This document shows, piece after piece, positions 45,468 to 56,887 of a stretch of 64,000 bases of DNA. Source of the DNA: Mycocentrospora acerina (Eukaryota > Ascomycota > Dothideomycetes > Pleosporales); the NCBI GenBank assembly GCA_022701365.1, contig JAKUHH010000389.1, forward strand, positions 434,001 through 498,000, read 5' to 3'. Position 1 is the first letter of the stretch. Each line of letters starts with the position of its first letter. The translations under genes and the position numbers were made by a program. The notes below the pieces were generated by a model. It was not told the DNA's origin. It did not search any database and was given only the letters and a program-made list of their open reading frames with translations.

Positions 45468-48400
45468 TTTGCTAGTGATATTGGACACTTTGAGTCGCAG
45501 GTCAACGTCAGGTGAGTGTTCGTCTTGCGGCGTCGAGTGTGGAAGAAGCTGGTGTTTTTACGTTGGTGACAGCCTGCTTTTGAGGCGGGTGGGCAGTGCT
45601 TTGATGTTCTGACGTCACAAAATAGTGACCAATAAGCAGCCGCACTAATTGATAGCTGCTCGTGTGACACTTCCTCCACTCCTTTATGGCTAAATTCGTC
45701 TTTGCTTTGGCCGCAACGATTATATCTGCTCGTTTCATCGCGACCCTTGTACTTGGTCGCGCAGTTAAACTGAAACGGTGACTGAGTCCGTTGAATTCGC
45801 GTTCAGCTTATTTCCTCTTTGAGAAATGCCAAGAATAACACAAGAACTTCACCTCAACGCTTACAGCAACGACTTCTTCCGATAAGCATGCACTCCATGC
45901 AACAGTAAGCTGATTCTGTGAAAGTCTGTCCCTTTTGGTTTCTACAAAAAATACATTCTCGTATGCCTCAGCATTGAGCGGAATTAAACTCTGCATTAGG
46001 GGAAGGAATTTCATAGCCATAACATCTTAACAGTGCTCACGTTAAAGCACCGTTAAAAATCCCAAAGTTTTAGGGAGACAATACGTCAAGGTTATTTCGA
46101 AATGTGAAGAGGCTTGTATTAAATTAAGATCTCGTTTTGCCATTAGCTACGAACACCATAGTCCTGTATTAGTTCCTAGGAGATTTGGCGAAATAATAAT
46201 CTTTAGATTCTCTTCTTGAAGTACTTAGAAGAATGTAGCAATCTTCTGGATGTTTGCCAAATACGGTAAACTGCTTCGAGGTTGAACCTGCTCGGAAATC
46301 CATGTCTTCCGGAAAAGTAGAATACGAGGGTTCTCAAGAGATAAAATAAATTGTACTGTAAGATCAACCACGAAGAGTCAGGAGAGTTTTTGTGGAGTAT
46401 ATTTCTTACCTGATTTTGTTTGAGAAACCTAACATTGTATATTAATGCTGAAGACATACCAGCAGATCTAATTGTTGAAAAAGGAAGGAAGTGTTTCTCA
46501 GGCTGGCTCGGAATCAATCGTGTTGTACTACCCCACGTCAATACGATATCGTCACCCGACCATACAATCCAAATCAACACAAACTAAACTAGATAAGAGC
46601 TAATCTTCGATTAGAATGTCCCTCGGAAATACTGGAAATGCCCACAGCTTGAATTAGAATTGGGCATGTTAAAATCAGGCAAAGCCGAGTATTATCCAAC
46701 AGAACGACAGTATTGGTTAAACACTTCAGGTTTTTAACACGAACCTGAAACGAGTAGAAAACGAAGAGTACATGTATTATGTGAGTAACTCCTGCTTCAT
46801 TTCAAATTGAACTTAAAGACATATAGAATAGGTATCACTAATAAATGACCAGAAGTCGACTCGACGCTAAAACACGGTACATGATATAACGATGACGTTG
46901 TATCCAGATGAAAACCACGTGTCACTCCCCTGAGATTTCGCCAGAATGATAAGAGTTTGGACATCATAGCCTATCGATAGCTTGTGCCTAAGGTGGTATT
47001 CTGTAAAAGGCCTAGAAAGTATGGTTCAAGCACCTAGTTGTTGTCTCAATGTATCATAAATATGGCGATACCCTGGCACAGCCGATCTGTTCTGTCATGG
47101 ATGAAACTCCACTCCTGAGAAGAAACTCTCAAATTACGAGAGAATTTACTCGTTTAACACGCCACTTTCTTAACGCTTGATACGTCGAGCGATTAGGAAG
47201 CGGTTGTCGTCCATCTCTTCTCAGAGGTACAACAAAAATACTCGTGATCTTACCTGGAAACGGGTATGGAATCCTGAGCAAGTGAACAATATGGCGTTGT
47301 TTTCCGCCTCCAATCTATATTAGCTTGAAAGCTGGCATTTTTAATTGTACCATGATGACCAGCTCGAGCACAATTAGACAACGCCTTGCGTTGATTTTAA
47401 GAATGATTACATTTGAAATGACATATCTGATGGAGATTAGACGTTCAAAACCGACCTAATTCAAAGTGATAGGTGGGATACTACTTGAATGAGACTTTTT
47501 AATCGAAGGCTGAGCTACACGCACACTTAATCTATAAGCTTACACAGTCATGAGCACAGATGAAAGCATGCATACACGGGGGCACATATACTGGACCTAC
47601 TTATGAGTCTAAGGCTGAGCCTACAAGCCACGAATCGAAACCAACCCCAAGTTAGCGTTTGGTAGGCGAGAATTGGCGTAAATTTTTCAACGTAATATAA
47701 TGACACATCATAGACGGTGCTAAATACTTCTCAAAATACCCCAAAGGCTAGATCAAAAGCGATGGAACGTAGGCGAGAATAGATCAACATAGCGACAGAT
47801 GAGAGAGGAAAATGGGTATTCCATGGCATGGCAGGGAATTGATAGAGAATAGTCCAACATTGTTCGGATGTGAGAAAACCAAGTTCTCTGTCTCTAGGAA
47901 CAGGGAGATTGCCTGAACAATGTAACGTGAGTATTTTGCGTTACTTGAGCGCTTGCACGAGATGTAATTCCGACTAGTGTACATCCTTTGCATCACCCCA
48001 TCATAGGGCCTAGTCGGCGAAGCGTAAGGCGTCCAAGGTTCCTTGCATGTGTGGAGAATCCTTGCTTTTGTGGGGTAAGCTGAGGGTGCACATACCTATC
48101 ACATCAAGATGGCAGAGAATTAGCCTCCCATTGTCATTGTCTTACGGAAGATTAAATTGTAAGTTTATTGAAATTCTTTTTTCCTCGCTACTACCTATCG
48201 AAACTGGTGTAAATGTCGTTCTAGTTTGACGTGTTCTGGACATTGATGTGTACCTGCATATACGCTTGATGCTTTGGCCACCTAGATACAGAGAACAATA
48301 ATAGACTTTGATTCTTATAACGCAAGAGAATCTTACGAGCTCAACATGGCGATCAGACAGGCTGTCTGCCTTTGTATCACATCATTGTTGAATACTTGGC

Positions 48401-49560
48401 GAACATAGTAGTCCAACTAAGACGGACGAATATTGCCGCAAAAGCAAGAATCCAAAATATCCATAGCCTATTGTTAAGTTTCTGCGCCATCCATTCTTGA
48501 TGTGTGCCAATGTTCCGAGACTTGCTTTATCGGCCGCTTGAGGTAACTTATTGCATGCCTTTTCAGACAACTGAAGCAAATTCGATTTGAGAATACACAA
48601 CAAAACATCACTATTTCGTATGTATATTCCTAGCTATACCACTCACAGCTTTTCAGCTGTACCCTAATCCAGAGGCGTTTGGGTCGACTTTGGCGTTTAC
48701 TAAAGAGGCCGAGAACCTATGTTCATTCGGTGGAAGTTACAAAGAATTCACTGCAAAATCATGATGTTGTTCGCTTATTCGCCAAAGAGACACCGAGATA
48801 TTACTCAAGGCTTGAGCTCCATGCATCAATCAATAGCTCATGTTACTTCCAAGACTCTTGGCACCTCGTGGCTTACAATTTAGGTATACCGGAAGGTTAA
48901 GTGAAGCGGTCATGGTAATGTAATTATAGCATTACACTCCTGTCCAAACTAGACTAGCCTTACTTGGGACGTAATTTTCCAAGAAACTGGCGTACCTGAA
49001 GTGCTACGTCCATTAGGTCTTACTCTGGCGATTTTTGCAGTTGTTTGAAATCTATGTGTCCATAATTGAACTAGCTCGTTGACCAATACGATGACCATGT
49101 ATGTGTAGAAGACCATTTCGTCCAACACGCATGTAACTCAACCAAACCATTGCCTAGAGTGGACTTCCGAAGTAATTCGTATAGAACTACGTGTGAGAGA
49201 AGGCTACACGTGACACACCTGCACAGTTGATTCTGGAAACCTGGAAAAACATCCGCATACCCGGTCATAAGGCTTTTTCCATGCATGATATTAAGTGCTG
49301 AAAGCTGCATATACTTCATCGTCATGGGTCTGCCTCGATACTACTGACGTTTTCATACGTCAAAATATCTCCATCAGGTGGTTGAGCCAAGGCGCCGCTC
49401 TACCGCGATGTCTTGGCTTGGTCTTTCACTACCAATCATTCTCCGCCAGATTTCCCCAGCCGTGCTTAATAAGCTCCAACGTTGTTTTAACTTCAAGCCA
49501 GTGTCTTGGAGACCAGTGTCCGCTACACGTGACGAGCTTACTTGAAGCTGAACCTCAACC

Positions 49561-49959
49561 TCAATCGAGCGATGGCCAAGCTTGCCCAGAAACGACTAAC
49601 ATCACATCACGGAAGCTTCTTTGCACAACGGAAGAGTAGGTCTCCGTTTCGAGACGTAAAATCAACGTCCCGCCGCGGATGGAGATGACTCCGATCACCA
49701 ACATCTCTGGGCAATAGTTCCCTGCAGCAATATTGTCCACAACGCCGCAGACTTCTAAGCCGTCTTCCGACAACAGCACACGCGAAGGATACGAGCCAGC
49801 GCGACAGCTCTCGCTCTCAGCCTCCATGATCACCACCAATTTCCAATATGGTGCTAGATGGCCTCCCAAGACCTGGGTGGAGGCCTGATGCTCAAAATCG
49901 ATATTCACGACGTAACAATGCAGATGCAGCTTCCCATGGCTAGCAAGAACCGGAGACAC
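49561..49959 (-). pseudogene. Unrecognised 132-codon open frame, possible gene remnant
   Basis: The frame begins with GTG just after a TCATAG acceptor-like sequence and runs to a stop at 49561. Its product looks protein-like (KLVVIMEAESESCRAGSYPS, then RVLLSEDGLEVCGVV) but has no upstream exon that I could join. It lies at the edge of the AT-rich desert, so a surviving 3' exon of a decayed gene is one reading; chance is the other. Confidence 0.2.
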
Positions 49960-49999
49960 AGCCTATGATTTTAAATCAAAAGACGAGACTACGAAAATG

Positions 50000-50007
50000 T
50001 ATAAAAA
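50000..50007 (+). promoter_or_regulatory. TATA box of PKP-repeat protein gene
   Basis: TATAAAAA about 123 bases before the ATG at 50130; the leader in between is C/A-rich. Confidence 0.65.
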
Positions 50008-50129
50008 GGAGGAGTTGTACCACCATAGGTTGACATCAGGCTCAGGTCAGACTCACAATCACACCTCAGTCTATCCTTACAACTCCTTCATTCACATAAT
50101 TACCCAATCGTTACAACCCAACTCTCATT

Positions 50130-51206
50130 ATGCGCTTCTCTCAAGCTGCGCTGGTCGCCATCCTCGCGGCCACTGCGGCTGCAAAGCCTATCATAGCCCG
50201 CCAGGCTGATCCCAAGGCAATTCAGGCCTACGAAGACTGCTGCAAACAGCGCGACAATGGAGACTCCTCCAAGCATTGTGTTGACCCAAGGGGTAACGGT
50301 GGTCCAAAGCCTGACCCAAAGCCTGACCCGAAACCTGACCCAAAGCCTGACCCAAAGCCTGACCCAAAGCCTGATCCTAAGCCGTACCCAGAGCCCAAGC
50401 CTGAACCGAAGCCTGAACCGAAGCCTGAACCGAAACCTGATCCGAAACCTGATCCCAAGCCATACCCAGAGCCCAAGCCTGAACCCAAGCCAGAGCCAAA
50501 GCCTGATCCGAAACCTGATCCCAAGCCATATCCAGAGCCCAAGCCTGAACCGAAGCCAGAGCCAAAGCCTGACCCCAAGCCGTACCCAGAGCCAGAGCCG
50601 AAGCCGAAGCCTGACCCTAAGCCAGAACCAAAGCCTGATCCCAAGCCTTACCCCGAGCCCAAACCTGAACCAAAGCCAGAGCCAAAGCCTGACCCCAAGC
50701 CGTACCCAGAGCCAGAGCCAAAGCCCAAGCCGTACCCAGAGCCAGAGCCAAAACCAAAGCCTGACCCCAAGCCGGATCCTAAATGGGATGATTACGACCA
50801 GTGCTGCAAAGAGCGTGACTCTCATGACAAGTACAAGGTCTGCACGCCTCCCGACCATCCCAAGCCTGAACCAAAACCTGAACCAAAACCTGAACCAAAG
50901 CCTTACCCAGAGCCTAAGCCTTACCCAGAGCCTAAGCCTCAGCCAAAGCCAGAGCCCAAGCCAGAACCAAAGCCTGAACCAAAGCCTGAACCCAAGCCTG
51001 AACCCAAGCCTGAACCCAAGCCTGAACCCAAGCCTGAACCCAAGCCATACCCAGAGCCTAAACCTGAGCCGAAGAAGGAAGAAGAGAAGCCTGTACCCAA
51101 GCCTGCACCCGCACCCAAGCCAGAACTTAAAAAGTATGTCTTTGGCGAGGAGATTACTCTCAAGTGTGAGGGTGGCAAGATTGTTATTACCGGCACTGCA
51201 TACTAA
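50130..51206 (+). CDS. Secreted proline-rich PKP[DEY] tetrapeptide-repeat protein with duplicated CC-x11-C module
   Basis: Single exon, 358 aa. The signal peptide is about 1-19 ([17 protein letters not shown]) and ARQ near 23-25 could be a processing site. Most of the protein is tandem KPDP, KPEP and KPYPEP units, in two blocks (about 58-215 and 242-330). Each block is preceded by the same short module: [18 protein letters not shown] (C37, C38, C50) and [18 protein letters not shown] (C225, C226, C238), both CC-x11-C. The C-terminus ([19 protein letters not shown]) is non-repetitive. There is no GPI-type hydrophobic tail. The repeated DNA keeps other frames open too, but this one has the signal peptide and the cysteine modules. 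Extended PK-rich rods suggest a wall-associated or extracellular protein. The family is unrecognised. Confidence 0.85.
   Translation: MRFSQAALVAILAATAAAKPIIARQADPKAIQAYEDCCKQRDNGDSSKHCVDPRGNGGPKPDPKPDPKPDPKPDPKPDPKPDPKPYPEPKPEPKPEPKPEPKPDPKPDPKPYPEPKPEPKPEPKPDPKPDPKPYPEPKPEPKPEPKPDPKPYPEPEPKPKPDPKPEPKPDPKPYPEPKPEPKPEPKPDPKPYPEPEPKPKPYPEPEPKPKPDPKPDPKWDDYDQCCKERDSHDKYKVCTPPDHPKPEPKPEPKPEPKPYPEPKPYPEPKPQPKPEPKPEPKPEPKPEPKPEPKPEPKPEPKPEPKPYPEPKPEPKKEEEKPVPKPAPAPKPELKKYVFGEEITLKCEGGKIVITGTAY
50305..51065 (+). repeat. Coding minisatellite, 12-bp AAGCCTGANCCN units
   Basis: Tandem 12-base units encode KP-D/E-P, mixed with 18-base units encoding KPYPEP, in two blocks separated by the second cysteine module (50780-50865). 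Units differ at synonymous sites, so the array is not freshly amplified throughout; a nearly identical run at about 50980-51040 looks recent. Confidence 0.9.
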
Positions 51207-52295
51207 GCAGTTCAAAACAATGTGACGCTGTAAAAATCGCCAAAAAGATCAGAATCGGATAACGACTACTTATTTTTTTTTGGATGAACACGAAATGATT
51301 GCCTAACCTGGAACAGTTGAGGCTTATGAATTTATGGATGTACATACGAAATTTTTATGAACTTGCTATATTGACTGTAGTCTCTCCTTGACGGAAGAAA
51401 TATAATGTATTTGACAATTATCAATTTTCTAAGTGACATGCATTGATCGGCTTCGAATCATCTTTTGAAGTGAAAGAACATTAAATCTAGACATTGAAAA
51501 ACTTCGGATAATTCGGAGAGCCCTCTTTTCAAATGAGAGACGGATGTTGGCTTGGTTAGAAAAATGAGACTGCAGAGCAAAATCAGCACTGTCCGAGATG
51601 CAGATGAACGTGGAATTGAACTGTAAACTACAAAGGGAACGAAGGAAAAAAGCAGTGTGATAAAAATACTAATGAGGATGAGATGATGATGGAGGAAAAA
51701 AAAGAACACATAATTGTATTATTGACCAAACTGTTCATCTCATAAAGAGCGCAGAAACGTTAATGTACGCTTGTTTGTGTCCGGATAGCCACTGTCCTCA
51801 ACCTATATGGTGGAACCTTCATAGTTACCACCACGAACAAATACAACGTAGTCTCCAGAGTACGAAAATACAGGAGTATGAATTACCTGCATCATGCTAG
51901 TGATATGGCCAAGCCGTCCGTCCGTCCAGTAGATGCTCATATTACAGCCCTGTCTACGCATTCTGCGAAAGGAAAATTCAAGTGCCGGTAGAATTCTTCT
52001 GCACTACAGTCACTAAAGTGGAATTCTCGTAATCACTCACAAGATGATGCCATTCAGGATTGTTGGACGGAAAAAGATCCGACAAGAGCGTCGATAGGTC
52101 CTACCATCGGATAAGCCCACTTTTCGGCATCAAATCCTTACGCCGTCGGCGTGCACACCATCTCGCCGAACATGACGGCGAACAGAAAATAAATTTCTTA
52201 TCGCACCAAAAAAATTCCATGAATATATAACGCAGTAAGCTTTGAATGTGAAATTACCATCCAAATAAATCCCATCACATGGTTCCACAACGACA
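51207..52295. other. Intergenic region PKP-repeat gene to DHA1 transporter
   Basis: 1.1 kb, AT-rich to about 51720. No gene supported. A CCGTCCGTCCGTCC short repeat is at about 51914-51927. Confidence 0.5.
52224..52230 (+). promoter_or_regulatory. TATA box of DHA1-type MFS gene
   Basis: TATATAA 66 bases before the ATG at 52296. Confidence 0.5.
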
Positions 52296-54048
52296 ATGTC
52301 CAACATTATGCCTGAAGAAGCGAGCAACACAACGCAATTGCCTAATACCAGCACGCCAATGGCTATCGAAGCCCAATCGTCAGAGATACTAAGAAAAGTC
52401 GACACAAGAGCATCGGAGCTATACGACAGTCTACCCATGTGGCGGAAATGCATCATTGTATTTGCTCTTAGTTGGACAACACTAGCCGCCTGTTTCTCAA
52501 GCACGTCGCTCCTGAGTGCAGGCGTAGAGATTTCCCGAGACCTCCACACAACCGAGGAAGTTGTCAGCTTTTCGACGGCAGGATTGCTGGTAGCAATGGG
52601 TGTTTCGCCCTTAATTTGGAGTCCGATTGCAAGGGTGAGTTTTCCTGTCAATGTCATCGATGATGCATGAGGAGGAGGAAGAGTGATTGATACTGATGAG
52701 GCTAGATTGTCGGGAGACGCGTGGCATACATAGCTTGCATATCTGTTTCCATGGGATTCACGCTGGGTGCAGTGCTCACGTCAAGTCCGCAGGTGTTTGT
52801 GGCTATGCGAGTCCTCTCCGGGTTGCAAGGATGTTTTTTCCATGTTGCCGGGCAGATGGTTATCGCTGAGTACTTTCCACCGGTAAGAAGCCACAGTCTA
52901 GAATTTATCTTCTTGAATGTAAAACTAACGCCAATGTAGGTACAGCGGGGAACTGCCAATGGGTTTTTTCTGAGCGGCACCGTGCTAGGACCTCCACTGG
53001 GACCTTTGGTCGCGGGGATCATGATAACATACACAAACTGGCGTTCAATCCTATGGCTTCAGATTGCCATGATCGGCTCTGCATTAATCCTTGCAGTTCT
53101 ATTCGTCCCAGCGAGCAAGTTGGACAGACCAGGTCTGGCACTGAACCTGAGGGGTTGGCACGCAGTAGCGACTTTCAACCCTCTCCCAGTATTTCAGCAA
53201 ATGCAGTATCCAAACATTTCATTCACGGTGCGTCCCGACGGAAGTTTGTTTATGACAGAGTAGACGTTCTAACATGTCACAGCATCTGAGCTGCGGGTTC
53301 CTAAGTTGCTCGCAATACTCGGTTCTCTCAGCGCCGCGACATGTTCTAACCACCCGCTTTCATTTGATATCTCCGCTCTCTTCGGGTCTCTTCTACATCG
53401 CCCCGGCAACTGGGTTCCTCCTTGGAACTATCATCGGCGGGCGGTATTCCGACATGACAGTGCAGAAATGGATTGTTAGGCGTGGCGAGCGTCTGCCTCA
53501 GGATCGACTTAGATCAGGGATGATTGCCTTCTTTTTCGTCATACCAGTCTCCTCGTTGTTGTTTGGCTGGGGTCTCGAGTGCAGTAGCTGCTCAACCGCA
53601 AAGGCAGGGCTGGCATTACCTATTGTGACTAGCTTCTTCACAGCAGTTGGGCTTCTCGCAGCATTTGCTAGCTTGAACACATATTGCGCGGGTACGTCTG
53701 CTGAAAAGGTCTACAGAAATTTGAGCTGATATTTGTTGCAGAAGCGATGCCTAAGAAACGTGCTGAGGTCATTGCGGGTAAATATATAATCCAGTACACA
53801 TGTTCGGCACTTTCTACAGCTGGATCTGTGCCCTTGATGGAAGATATAGGAGTTGGGCCGGCTTCCACAATTGGTATGTTTTGCAAGCGAAATACTATCA
53901 AGCTACCAGTTTATTGACTCTTTCAGGTGCTATTTTCGCTCTCATGGCTGGATGCCTGACATTGTTGACTTCGATACATGCCTCTTCAATGCAGGCTTGG
54001 GCGGAGGATAGGATTGAGGGTCACAAGGAGGCACCTCTACCTAAGTGA
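52296..54048 (+). CDS. MFS multidrug-type transporter, DHA1-like (six exons)
   Basis: Exons are 52296-52634, 52706-52882, 52940-53227, 53283-53691, 53742-53873 and 53927-54048, giving 488 aa; every junction keeps frame. The N-terminal 45 residues are polar and cytosolic. Twelve predicted helices follow. The loop 2-3 motif reads SPIARIVGRRVAYI, and motif C-like GTVLGPPLGPLVAGIM lies in helix 5. The central loop includes QYSVLSAPRHVLTTRFHL and GLFYIAPATGFLLGTIIGGR, both typical of fungal DHA1 drug:H+ antiporters. RAEVIAGKYIIQYTCSAL near the end also matches the family. The substrate is unknown. It is convergent with a Zn2Cys6 gene 85 bases downstream, so the two may be linked in function. Confidence 0.92.
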
Positions 54049-54133
54049 TCATGAGCTTAATGAGAACATAACATGAAATAACCTTAATCTAAATATTTCA
54101 CGGCTATCCAACAAAGTAATCGTTCCGAATATC

Positions 54134-56356
54134 TCAGCCCGTCCCCCACCCGTTACCCCACATTTCAGGCCAAAATGGTGTCTGCAGCGTATCAAACGTG
54201 TGATTGTCAAAGCCCTGCATATCCAGATCATTGTCCGCAAGAAATTCCTGCAGAGACGGCTCAGCGAGCGCCATGCCAGCCGTCATTGTCGGTTGTCCAA
54301 TCGAGTAAAGGTTTTCCTGGTTCGCGCTTGAAGACTGATTTGGCATGCGCTGATTCAGAGCAGCGCTCGTGGCATTCTCCATACTCTGATTCATTGCATC
54401 AATGTGCAGGCAAAATTCTTTCGCTCCGAAATTGCCGCAAACACTGAGCTGGCGCAAAAGCTCCACAGCATTATCGAATTGGTCGCCGTCACCTTTGCTT
54501 TGAGGTGACCCTAGTAGACTCGATATTGCAAGGACTGTTGCAGCAGAAAAAAGGTATTGCATGTTGAAGTAGTCGAACAAAGCAAAGGACCCTTGGATCC
54601 AAGCTTCGGTGAGAAGCCGATAAGAGTGTCGGGAGCACTGGATGCATGTCTCTGCTAGAGCGAGCGCGCTATCTGGAAGACCCGCTTTAGGGTCGATAGA
54701 AGGGTCGGCCCATGATCTGCAATGATTGCGGAGCACATGGAGAAGAATGGGCCGGGTAGCAAGAATAACGCACTTCTTGTGTTAGTGTTTTCTCATGAAA
54801 CTCGACATGAAAACGTACCTGATTAAACGTAAGATGTAAATAGACAATGTGGTTCGGCTGAACAGTGAACTCGTCGCTAGCCTTCAACTGCAACTGAGTA
54901 GGCAGTGACTCCATCCATTTTGTCAAGTCTTTGAGAGATGCCTGTACCCTTTGAGAAAACGGATTGCGATGTTTCCTTCTGCTGTAGATTGCGTGGACGG
55001 ACTGTGTAGAAAGTCTCGCCAGCTCAGCACTTTGCGAGATATATTCAACGTCGCCAAAGTCCTCTCTCGAATCACTCCCAAGCCCAACGCTACTAGGAAG
55101 ATCGACCAAGACGTCGTCATCAGCGATAGATGCCGGGATACCAAGCTTCGATGCACAAGTGCGATCGAGTATATAGGCTGTCCACCATAGTCGTGTTCGA
55201 TGTTCTCTCGCCAAGCGGTTGCGATATAGATGTTCTGGGATATTAATATGTAGGCCCATGATGATCCCAAGTCTAACCGCAGAACTTGCAAAAAGATACG
55301 CCGAGTGACGTCTGTTGAGCACGTACGAATACACAACCTAAAACATCAGCACAAGGGAGTAGAAATTGGTTACTTGGTGCAAGAAATCTTACAAAAAGCA
55401 ACGCAATTTCAATAGTATCCAATGCTGGCCTCTCAGATGGTATAGTGACCATCTTCCTCGCTCGTTCATAGTACACCAGTCCAGGAAAAGTAGCCTCCTG
55501 GACTGCAGTCTTGGTCGAGTATGCCTCTCCTAGTGCGAAAAGAGCCAGAAGCTTACACACAGCGAGCCTGTCACCTTCACCGTCATCACTAATTACCTTC
55601 TCCAAAGACTCCAGTACCACACTTTGGCGAACAATATGATAGTATCGACACACTGTGTTCAAAGCTACTTTAATCAAAAAGCGCGCTCTGGCTGGATTTG
55701 GCCAGGTGAATTGAGACTGTGAGAGACGCAGCAAAGACTCATCGCCCACATAACTCATCCGTGGAAGATGGCTGACAGACTCAGCGGGAGTCAGAGTTTG
55801 CCGGAACCTAGTCGCAAACGCAGCGTCGGCGGCTTCGTCAATGTGAATCGGCATTTCCAAAGAAGACACAGGAAGGAACCATGGACGGTCTTCCAAGAGC
55901 GGATTTTGCACCGTATCTTGGTTTGCGGTAGCGCTACGAGATGGCTCAGGAAGAGAGGCATCAGGCGCGGATGCAGCATTTGCATTATCACCACTACGCA
56001 AACGCTCGTTTTCCGCCAGAAGATAGTCCACGTATCTTTTCGTGTTAACGGAGTTGAGAAAGCGAATCTACCTGGCTCACTGCTGGCTGAGTTTGATCTG
56101 GCGATCGCGCGGCGGGTACTCGCATCCAGTTGGGGGTTCGGCATCGCGACAGTTTGCGCACGGATGTCCTCCTGAGCACTTGACCTTGCGTGAATGACAT
56201 CGTTGACAACTGTCATGTGATCAGTGCCAAAGAAAATACAGGATCTGAACGATGCCTTCCTTACGCAACAGACTTTGCGACTTTTCTCTGTGCTGGTGTC
56301 AAAGATTCGGCTCGATTGGAAGGTGTGCGCGTTCTAGCCTGTGGTGCCTTTGGCAT
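54134..56356 (-). CDS. Zn2Cys6 transcription factor with fungal-specific TF domain (five exons)
   Basis: Exons are 56356-56265, 56209-56081, 56035-55393, 55337-54819 and 54772-54134, giving 673 aa. The zinc cluster is split from its N-terminal lead by intron 1; the joined sequence is KSVA-CQRCHSRKVKCSGG, then HPCANCRDAEPPTGC, a correct C6 cluster. A short coiled-coil follows (YVDYLLAENERLR). The middle homology region contains YYERARKMV, YSYVLNRRHSAYLFASSAVR, LGIIMGLHI, and RTRLWWTAYILDR, then GIPASIADDDVLVDLPS. The C-terminus is Q/N/D-rich. Introns are 45-55 bases. The protein would be nuclear; targets are unknown, though the convergent MFS gene is an obvious candidate. Confidence 0.92.
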
Positions 56357-56887
56357 TTCTCATGACAACCAGTTGTTGAAACTGATAAAGATTATGATGC
56401 GAAACGCGTCGAAGATGAGGCTGGGGCAAGTGATGCATTAAGCAGCGACTAAATCTCGGAAGTATCTCGGGCCACGCACATACCACGACCTCTGCTCTAT
56501 GGAAGCACCGTAATGGGTTGATGGCAATCGTTGATCTCAAGATTTTCTAAAATTACTCAAGTAACAATTTGATAACCACATAGTCAGCTTTGAAAAAATA
56601 ATATCCTTGCCAAAAAAATGAAGCGAAGGGAGTAAAGCTTGTAGACAAGATCTGTTGAAAACATTGCCAATGATAAACATCAACACCACCACTCTTGCTT
56701 CGAGAGACCAATGAAAACGCCATGAACTCACGCTTGTATTTCCAATCAAGTTCATCACGAGCCTTTCCCCATCTCATATCTCCTGCTTGGTCATATACAT
56801 TCAATTAATCAATCAAGCAGTCCATCAATGAGATCCTCACTCCCAACAGCAACAACACAAGGTCCTTGATTATTATATCAAACATCC
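56357..56887. other. Intergenic region upstream of the regulator and downstream of the 401-aa gene
   Basis: 531 bases; the upstream ATG at 56363 on the - strand opens only a short out-of-frame uORF that overlaps the TF start. Otherwise AT-rich with nothing seen. Confidence 0.45.

Larger units (their letters stand above)
45468..50129. other. 4.7-kb AT-rich gene desert
   Basis: From about 45800 to 48900 the sequence is visibly AT-rich with few long frames on either strand, unlike flanking genes. No transposase, reverse transcriptase or terminal repeat was recognised. The pattern would suit an old, mutation-degraded repeat (RIP-like). From about 49000 composition returns toward normal; an unrecognised open frame at 49561-49959 (-) is listed separately. 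Confidence 0.5.

Noticed and set aside
50100..51225. Additional long frames on both strands over the PKP-repeat gene (Gly/Ser-rich, Leu/Arg-rich and Gln/Ser-rich)
   Set aside because: The 12-base repeat leaves other frames open; only the frame starting at 50130 has a signal peptide and cysteine modules.
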